The notes below the pieces were generated by a model. The model searched no databases, was not told the DNA's origin, and saw nothing but the letters and a program-made list of their open reading frames with translations. Shown here in pieces: positions 1 to 4,351 of a stretch of 7,600 nucleotides of DNA; the first letter of the stretch is position 1; each line of letters opens with the position of its first letter. The position numbers and the translations under genes are program-made. The DNA is from Staphylothermus sp. (GTDB lineage Archaea > Thermoproteota > Thermoprotei_A > Sulfolobales > Desulfurococcaceae), in contig JAGHDU010000248.1 of assembly GCA_021159785.1 (NCBI GenBank), positions 1-7,600 of the forward strand. The letters run 5' to 3'.

Positions 1-1
1 A

Positions 2-1153
2 ATATATAGAGACTATCTTAGAGACTTGATTGAGAAGTCATTAAGCGATTATAACAATATACTGGGAGTCGATGTAGAATATGTAATAGAGATAATAGAT
101 GAAGCTATGAAACCAACAATCTCGATGAGAAACCACACAGATCTAATTGCAAAGAACATCCTTAATCCGAATGAATTCTATGTTCCATTACCAGAAAAGT
201 CCATTCATACAATAGTTAGATTAGTTGTTAGGGACTTCATCTATACCAGTGATATAATAGATTACTTGAAAAGGGATAGTTACTATACAGGGCTACCCAT
301 AGGTAATATCAATGATGAATGGTTGATCAGAAATACATTTCTCGTAGAGCAGAGCGGATTACTGATCCCTGGAATATCTACTAAAGCCGTTGATGACTTA
401 GTGAGACTTCTTAATGCTAGGAAGATGATGTATAAAAATGTGTATCTTCATCACGTAAACATGGCTTTCTCGGAGACCATAGGGTTTCTGTTAAATTGTC
501 TCAAAGAGTATATCTCAAATATAATTGATGAAATGCTTACAAATCCCGAAAAACTAAAACTCTACATGTCGTTAACTGATTTCGGGATATATGGTTTACT
601 ACAGAAAATCCTATCATTCGGAGATATAGGTGCATTATGTAAAGACAATAAAGAACTTGCAAGACAAAGCCTAGAAAACCTTCTTGTCAAGAGGAAGTCC
701 GCATGGAAAAGATTAGATACATTTACATTTAATCTAAGAAATGCACGACATATATTTAGTCATAGATTTGGAGATATAATGCAGGAATCTATTAAGAAAA
801 TCATAAGAGAGGAACTGGCAGATAATTTAAGTAATAAAGGTTTTAGCGAAGAAGATGTAAGAGTAGTGATCACATCAATAGATATCTATCCTTCTGCAGG
901 AAAAGAAATAGTCAAGAACCTTGTACTAGTCAAGATCCACGAAGATAAAATAATTGGTCGCGATGAAGAGGATTTAGAAAAGTTTGCTGAAAGACATGGC
1001 CTCGTCCCCGAAGCCTTGTTCATCATTTATTTGAATAGAGAGAAGTACAAGAAACTATCTGATGATGACTTAGCGAGAGCACGTAGCCTGGTACTAGATA
1101 TACTCAAAGACGCTATTGGTGGTAAAATAGAAGAGATTCCTGAAACAAGCTAG
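2..1153 (+). CDS. HD-domain metal-dependent phosphohydrolase, SAMHD1/dGTPase-like (5' end missing)
   Basis: Probable nucleotide phosphohydrolase of the HD superfamily, cytosolic. Residues are counted from the in-frame TTG at base 26. The frame is open to the left window edge without a stop, so the gene very likely starts upstream; the N-terminal H...HD metal-binding motifs would lie there and cannot be seen. The visible part aligns by eye with the second half of the SAMHD1 catalytic core. DIIDYLKRD (76-84) matches the SAMHD1 segment with metal ligand D311, Y315 and D319. The helix around R132, Y140 and H142 (NARKMMYKNVYLHH) keeps the spacing of dNTP-contacting R366, Y374 and H376. The remaining 230 residues are a mostly helical, charged C-terminal region as in archaeal relatives. 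Family membership is well supported. A specific dNTPase or GTP-regulated activity is inference, because many archaeal members are uncharacterised. The gene ends 15 nt before a convergent gene, with TTTT at 1167-1170 as the only terminator-like signal. Confidence 0.8.
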   Translation: MYRDYLRDLIEKSLSDYNNILGVDVEYVIEIIDEAMKPTISMRNHTDLIAKNILNPNEFYVPLPEKSIHTIVRLVVRDFIYTSDIIDYLKRDSYYTGLPIGNINDEWLIRNTFLVEQSGLLIPGISTKAVDDLVRLLNARKMMYKNVYLHHVNMAFSETIGFLLNCLKEYISNIIDEMLTNPEKLKLYMSLTDFGIYGLLQKILSFGDIGALCKDNKELARQSLENLLVKRKSAWKRLDTFTFNLRNARHIFSHRFGDIMQESIKKIIREELADNLSNKGFSEEDVRVVITSIDIYPSAGKEIVKNLVLVKIHEDKIIGRDEEDLEKFAERHGLVPEALFIIYLNREKYKKLSDDDLARARSLVLDILKDAIGGKIEEIPETS

Positions 1154-1168
1154 TCCGTGTATTCAGTT

Positions 1169-1498
1169 TTACTTGTACTCAAACAATTTCTCAGATTCTC
1201 TACTCGTAAGATGTACAAGGTATTGTTTCACGGCATAGCTAACTATTTCTCTGGCATCAAATGAATCTTCTGGACAATTATCAAGAGTTAATCTCCCATT
1301 TACACATATCTTTACAACTCTATTTTCAATAAGAACATTGATTATTTCTTCGAGTTCTTTGGAATAGAGTCCTGTTATAGTTATTTCCCATGAAAGGTTC
1401 TTCGAGTACTTACTTGTAAGATAAACCATATTGTGTAGAATGCTCTTTGATGGCTTATACTTCGCTATGATTCCGAGTAATTCGTTAACAATACTCAT
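1169..1498 (-). CDS. Small uncharacterised protein, possibly SocA/YwgA-like (Panacea) winged helix
   Basis: I do not recognise this 109-residue protein with certainty. It is soluble, has no signal peptide or membrane segment, and contains two cysteines (65 and 75) but no zinc-finger pattern. Residues 1-70 read as helix-helix-wing: a leading helix (NELLGIIAKY), a second with LHNMVYLTSKY, then GLYSKELEEIINVLIENRVV (43-62) and a short beta pair (VKICVNGRLTL). The order of a 'KLVYLL'-type helix followed by 'GPYSxELEExLxxL' and a hydrophobic strand recalls the SocA/YwgA-like Panacea domain, known as antitoxin and accessory domains in bacteria and archaea. Here the usual GPYS reads GLYS. This resemblance is from memory and weak. 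The gene is transcribed alone from a TATA-like box 34-47 nt upstream. It is convergent with the HD gene and downstream of, but separate from, the ABC operon. No toxin-like partner lies beside it in the window. The ATG at 1498 is chosen because it is the first in frame and has AGGGT 8-12 nt before it. Confidence 0.7.
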   Translation of the reverse strand: MSIVNELLGIIAKYKPSKSILHNMVYLTSKYSKNLSWEITITGLYSKELEEIINVLIENRVVKICVNGRLTLDNCPEDSFDAREIVSYAVKQYLVHLTSRESEKLFEYK

Positions 1499-1531
1499 GT
1501 CTGCAGACCCTGTTTATTTATCATGAAAATG

Positions 1532-1545
1532 TTTTAAATTTAAAA
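1532..1545 (-). promoter_or_regulatory. TATA-like promoter element of the 109-residue gene
   Basis: On the minus strand the bases read TTTTAAATTTAAAA, an AT-only block resembling an archaeal TATA box, 34-47 nt before the ATG at 1498. Initiation about 25 nt downstream would give a leader of roughly 10-18 nt. This leader would hold AGGGT as a weak Shine-Dalgarno and the palindrome GTCTGCAGAC (1499-1508) directly before the start codon. Position and composition are seen; promoter activity is inferred. Confidence 0.45.
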
Positions 1546-1550
1546 AAGGG
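1542..1550 (-). terminator. Possible T-tract terminator of the ABC operon
   Basis: Reading the minus strand past the TAG stop at 1567, CCC followed by six T residues occurs 17-25 nt downstream. Archaeal RNA polymerase terminates at short T tracts without needing a hairpin, so this is the likeliest 3' end of the three-gene ABC transcript. The same bases overlap the TATA-like box of the next gene, so either or both roles are possible. Confidence 0.35.
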
Positions 1551-1566
1551 AACTGGGTATTCTCGG

Positions 1567-2367
1567 CTAATACATTCCTACAGTCTTGGGTCCTTCTCTC
1601 AGCATTTTCTTCAGCTGGTATTTGAAAAACATAATGCCTATGAAGAAGAATACGAGAGCGTAGCACACTCCTATTATGATCATATTGTTTAATTCAAGAA
1701 CTGTAGGTGTACCCAACAAACTATGCCGTAAAAGTTCTGCTGGATAACTATATGGTGTGAAAATTGCAAATATTCTCAATGGTTCTGGCAAATTAGCTAA
1801 TGGGGTGAGACCGCCTGTAGCTATTGGCAGAATCCATCCCAGCATCTCCATTACTGGTCCGCTGGTTCCAGCGGAGATAGTTGTTCCTCCTAATATCATG
1901 GCGTGTCCGAACAAAACTACTAGTAGTAGTATTATGCTTAATAGTAATAGTATCGGATCCGCTACCGTTAATGCTGGGGGTGCTATTAGTATTGCTAGTA
2001 TTCCATATACTATTGCTAGGGATGTAGTCATCCATAGCATACTATATGGTAATACTCCTATATAGTGTATGAATATGCTTCTTCCACTAACTAAGATGTA
2101 TTCCAACATACCGCTCATCATGAGCCATCTAAGTTCCCATGCCCAATCCCATGTGGCCATCGAGTATGATAAGAATACTATTACAGCTGTGAATGCGTAA
2201 CCTGCTATGGTATTCTGAGTCATTGTAGGTGGTGCAAATAGTATTAGCGGGGTAACAAACAATGTCATCCATAGTGCTAATGATAACATGGTGAGTACTA
2301 GTCCATAGTTTCTGAGTAGCTCTGCTGTTAGGTATGCTTTTAGAACAGCTTTTACGGCTTCAAGCAT
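1567..2367 (-). CDS. ABC-2 type transporter, membrane subunit 2
   Basis: Integral membrane subunit of an ABC-2 family exporter, 266 residues, the usual size. About six hydrophobic segments can be marked at 22-45, 53-72, 104-130, 137-160, 172-190 and 228-248; the basic ends (KYQLKKMLREG, 249-259) suit a cytoplasmic C-terminus. Family marks are the amphipathic coupling-helix region GMLEYILVSG (86-95), the counterpart of the common GTLE-x-LLxSP motif, and the segment LTPLANLPEPLRIFA followed by TPYSYPAELLR (187-214), typical of ABC-2 permeases. The upstream gene encodes a paralogue with the same motifs in the same order, so the two probably form a heterodimer with two copies of the ATPase. The ATG at 2367 is fixed by AAGGTGA, which overlaps the stop of the upstream gene, 6 nt before the ATG. 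The substrate cannot be told from sequence; lipid, drug, peptide or ion export are all possible. It is the last gene of the operon. Confidence 0.85.
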   Translation of the reverse strand: MLEAVKAVLKAYLTAELLRNYGLVLTMLSLALWMTLFVTPLILFAPPTMTQNTIAGYAFTAVIVFLSYSMATWDWAWELRWLMMSGMLEYILVSGRSIFIHYIGVLPYSMLWMTTSLAIVYGILAILIAPPALTVADPILLLLSIILLLVVLFGHAMILGGTTISAGTSGPVMEMLGWILPIATGGLTPLANLPEPLRIFAIFTPYSYPAELLRHSLLGTPTVLELNNMIIIGVCYALVFFFIGIMFFKYQLKKMLREGPKTVGMY

Positions 2368-2373
2368 ATTGAA

Positions 2374-2380
2374 TCACCTT
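2374..2380 (-). promoter_or_regulatory. Shine-Dalgarno of membrane subunit 2, overlapping the previous stop
   Basis: Minus strand AAGGTGA, 6 nt before the ATG at 2367. Its last three bases are the TGA stop of membrane subunit 1. The arrangement favours re-initiation by terminating ribosomes and balanced synthesis of the two permeases. Confidence 0.7.
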
Positions 2381-3177
2381 ATTCCCTCCTTGAGCTTCTT
2401 TGTTTCCCAATAGTTGATACTCTTAATACCTATTGGAGCATATAGAACGAATAATGCAGTAGCTATTCCTATGAGAGATAAAGCATACAATACGTTTAGT
2501 TTATCAATCATCATCAACTGAATAACCTCCACGATATGGCTGGATGGTATAAGGTAGGACACGATCCTACCCATTAACGGCATAAGATATCTAGGATAAT
2601 ATGCACCCAAAAGTATTAGGAGTAATGGTCTTACAATATTTATTATTCTCCACGATTCTCCTCCAGCTCCATATATGATACCCATTATAACCATTATAGG
2701 AGTTGTAAAGAATATTCCAGACAACAAAGCCATCAGTATGATAGCTGCCCCCTCTATTAATCCTCCTAACCCATAGTAATAAATACTAATTGGAATGATG
2801 CTCGTGGCACCTACTAGTACCACTATTAGCAGTCGTGGGATCGGTATTGCTATGTATCTATAAATTCGTGGTAGTGGGCTTATCAAAACATATTGTAGCG
2901 TGCCCAACCATAACTCGAAATTTGGTCTCCACAAGAGATCATCTGATACTCCCAGTATCGAGATCAATAGGAATCCCGCGGTTACGAAGAATATTTCTGG
3001 CGGAGCACCTGTTTTTTCAATGAATACTTGTCTCGATCCCATAGCGTAGCCTAATAAGATGACAAATAATGCTAGGATATACGGATAAGCAATCATCGTA
3101 AGAAGTACTGATTTCCTCCTAAATACATCCCCATAGACGAACTTTGTTTCAGCTAGCACCATGTTCCATAAACTCAT
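2374..3177 (-). CDS. ABC-2 type transporter, membrane subunit 1
   Basis: Integral membrane subunit of the same ABC-2 exporter, 267 residues from the start chosen here. Hydrophobic segments lie near 25-46, 62-77, 115-134, 141-172, 182-198 and 228-250. The motif GTLQYVLISPLPRIYRY (92-108) is the conserved ABC-2 cytoplasmic coupling region, and YPRYLMPLMGRIVSYLIPSSHIVEVIQ-type sequence near the end (194-220) matches the family C-terminal motif. The segment LLWRPNFELWLGTLQYVL parallels the W...EL...GMLEYIL stretch of the next gene, which shows the two permeases are paralogues. Start choice: an ATG at 3213 would give 279 residues but overlap the ATPase gene by 35 nt and lacks a good ribosome site. 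The ATG at 3177 has AAAGGTGA five nt before it and lies one base beyond the ATPase stop, so I prefer it. It is translationally linked to both neighbours. Confidence 0.85.
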   Translation of the reverse strand: MSLWNMVLAETKFVYGDVFRRKSVLLTMIAYPYILALFVILLGYAMGSRQVFIEKTGAPPEIFFVTAGFLLISILGVSDDLLWRPNFELWLGTLQYVLISPLPRIYRYIAIPIPRLLIVVLVGATSIIPISIYYYGLGGLIEGAAIILMALLSGIFFTTPIMVIMGIIYGAGGESWRIINIVRPLLLILLGAYYPRYLMPLMGRIVSYLIPSSHIVEVIQLMMIDKLNVLYALSLIGIATALFVLYAPIGIKSINYWETKKLKEGIR

Positions 3178-3178
3178 C

Positions 3179-4171
3179 TTATTCACCTTTCTCAGCAAAA
3201 TAAATGAAGACATCTTCGAGCGTTGGTTCTTCTATCTTTAATGATATTGTTTCATAGCCATTGTTTACAAATTTCTTGAGGAGTTCGCCGAGGAGTTCTT
3301 CTGGTTTAAGTGTATTGATCTTGATATTGTATATTCCATTTGCTCTCTCGATTTTATACGATTCAATGTTTAATGATTGGAGTATAGGTTTAACATTATC
3401 GCTTCCCTTTACTACCATGTTTATAGTCCTAATTGCCGGTATCAGCGACTTTAATTGTTCAGGAGTGCCTTCTGCAACGACTCTTCCCTTGTTTATGAGT
3501 ATTATTCTATCACATACTATTTCTGCTTCAAACATGTTATGCGTAGTATATAGTATTGCTTTTCCCTCCTTGTGTGCAAGGTCCTTTACTAATTCTCTTA
3601 TCTTACGTGCACTCGGTGGGTCTAGGCCCAACGTTGGTTCATCTAGTAATAGGAGTGGTGGATCGCGTAGCAGTGCTCTTGCTAAACCTAGTCTAGCCTT
3701 CATACCGAGACTATATTCTTCAAACAAGCGATCGGCTGCTCCGAGTTTATCAAGTTCCAATAGTTTCATTAAGTAGTCTATTCTTTTCCTGAGCTCATCT
3801 CTCCTCAAACCATATAGCAAACCAAAATATTCCAGGTTTTCTCTACCAGTTAACTTACCGTAGAATCCTTTCTCGACACTGAGAAGAACTCCAAGATGTT
3901 TCCTAACCATATTGGCTTCCTTAACAACGTGGTAATCATAAACCCATGCATTTCCCTCATCAGGTATGAGGAGGGTTGAGATTATCTTGACTGTAGTGGT
4001 TTTTCCAGCACCATTCGGTCCCAGTAATCCTACAACCTCTCCGCTGTATATTTTGAAACTAACTCCTTTCAATGCTTCAACTATTTCCTTCTCAGCTTTA
4101 AGCACGCCCTTCCTTTTCTTTGTAAAATATTTTTTCTTTAGGTTCTCAGCTACAACAGCTTCTTTTCGCAT
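3179..4171 (-). CDS. ABC transporter ATP-binding protein (ABC-2 exporter, DrrA/NatA-like)
   Basis: Cytosolic nucleotide-binding subunit that powers the two permeases encoded directly downstream. All core ABC motifs but one are intact: Walker A GPNGAGKT (51-58), a signature reading YSLGMKAR (153-160, the SxGMK form usual in ABC-2/DrrA-type ATPases rather than LSGGQ), Walker B LLLLDEP (173-179) with catalytic E178, D-loop LGLDP (181-185) and H-loop H211 (TTHNM). The Q-loop glutamine is not evident: the stretch before FYGKLTGRENL reads GVLLSVEKG. The C-terminus holds EEPTLEDVF (314-322), the usual end motif of single-domain exporter ATPases. Length 330 is normal for the family with its regulatory tail. 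The basic insert KKYFTKKRKG...EKEIVEAL near the N-terminus is common in this subgroup. The ATG at 4171 follows AAAGGGTG with a 7-nt spacer. First gene of the operon. The substrate is unknown; multidrug, peptide or lipid export cannot be separated from sequence alone. Confidence 0.93.
   Translation of the reverse strand: MRKEAVVAENLKKKYFTKKRKGVLKAEKEIVEALKGVSFKIYSGEVVGLLGPNGAGKTTTVKIISTLLIPDEGNAWVYDYHVVKEANMVRKHLGVLLSVEKGFYGKLTGRENLEYFGLLYGLRRDELRKRIDYLMKLLELDKLGAADRLFEEYSLGMKARLGLARALLRDPPLLLLDEPTLGLDPPSARKIRELVKDLAHKEGKAILYTTHNMFEAEIVCDRIILINKGRVVAEGTPEQLKSLIPAIRTINMVVKGSDNVKPILQSLNIESYKIERANGIYNIKINTLKPEELLGELLKKFVNNGYETISLKIEEPTLEDVFIYFAEKGE
3183..3190 (-). promoter_or_regulatory. Shine-Dalgarno that decides the start of membrane subunit 1
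   Basis: Minus strand AAAGGTGA lies 5 nt before the ATG at 3177 and inside the last codons of the ATPase gene. It supports the 267-residue start over the ATG at 3213, and indicates translational coupling of ATPase and permease. Confidence 0.7.
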
Positions 4172-4178
4172 ATCTCAA

Positions 4179-4186
4179 CACCCTTT
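4179..4186 (-). promoter_or_regulatory. Shine-Dalgarno of the ABC ATPase gene
   Basis: Minus strand AAAGGGTG ends 7 nt before the ATG at 4171. It supports that start and a leadered transcript. Confidence 0.6.
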
Positions 4187-4209
4187 CCTGCTCTTACTGA
4201 TATTTGTCT

Positions 4210-4222
4210 ATAATATAAATCC
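4210..4222 (-). promoter_or_regulatory. TATA box of the ABC operon
   Basis: The minus strand reads GGATTTATATTAT; the TTTATATT core at 4212-4219 is a good archaeal TATA box. It sits about 41-48 nt before the ATG at 4171, so initiation about 25 nt downstream would fall near 4190 and leave a leader of some 20 nt that includes the Shine-Dalgarno. The GGATT overlapping its upstream edge belongs to the repeat cluster at 4218-4275, which would place a bound regulator on the TFB/TBP site. Activity is inferred from position. Confidence 0.55.
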
Positions 4223-4275
4223 ATAATGTGGATTCTAATCCTCATGTATGTCGAGGATTCTCTACATAACGGATT
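4218..4275. promoter_or_regulatory. Cluster of five GGATT/AATCC elements between divergent promoters (candidate operator)
   Basis: Five copies of the pentamer lie within 58 bases: AATCC at 4218, GGATT at 4230, AATCC at 4237, GGATT at 4255 and GGATT at 4271. Together they make overlapping inverted repeats: AATCCA-5 nt-TGGATT (4218-4234), GGATT-CT-AATCC (4230-4241) and AATCCTC-9 nt-GAGGATT (4237-4259). GGATTCT also repeats directly at 4230 and 4255. The cluster touches the TATA box of the ABC operon on one side and ends about 12 nt before the first TATA candidate of ileS. The arrangement is seen directly; a role as a binding site for a regulator of one or both promoters is inference. Confidence 0.4.
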
Positions 4276-4286
4276 AGATTAATGAT

Positions 4287-4310
4287 AAAATATTTATCAC
4301 ATATATAATA
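4287..4310 (+). promoter_or_regulatory. TATA region of ileS
   Basis: Two AT-rich candidates stand side by side: AAAATATTTATC (4287-4298) and CATATATAATA (4300-4310). Initiation about 25 nt downstream would fall near 4317 or 4330, giving a leader of roughly 22-35 nt to the ATG at 4352. I cannot choose between them by eye. Confidence 0.5.
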
Positions 4311-4351
4311 TTCGATTTCTAGATATAGGCAGTAATAAATAATCGGAGCTG

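Noticed and set aside
1918..2010. Repetitive AGT/ATT-rich stretch (tagtagtagta...) that looks like a simple repeat
   Set aside because: It is explained by codons for a Leu/Ile/Ala-rich membrane segment of the permease on the opposite strand; no regular repeat unit persists.
1757..2065. Plus-strand open frame of about 100 codons opposite membrane subunit 2
   Set aside because: It is the antisense shadow of a clear transmembrane protein gene; the product has no recognisable motif and the frame lacks a plausible ribosome site or promoter.
3178..3213. Alternative ATG at 3213 giving a 12-residue longer membrane subunit 1
   Set aside because: It would overlap the ATPase gene by 35 nt and has no good Shine-Dalgarno, whereas the ATG at 3177 has AAAGGTGA at ideal spacing.
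3261..3776. Plus-strand open frame of 171 codons opposite the ABC ATPase
   Set aside because: Serine-rich antisense of a strongly conserved ATPase; no motif and no separate signals.
4237..4259. AATCCTC...GAGGATT as an RNA hairpin, riboswitch or T-box-like leader of ileS
   Set aside because: It lies upstream of both predicted TATA boxes of ileS and so is probably not transcribed with it; T-box riboswitches are also not known in archaea. A DNA operator fits better.
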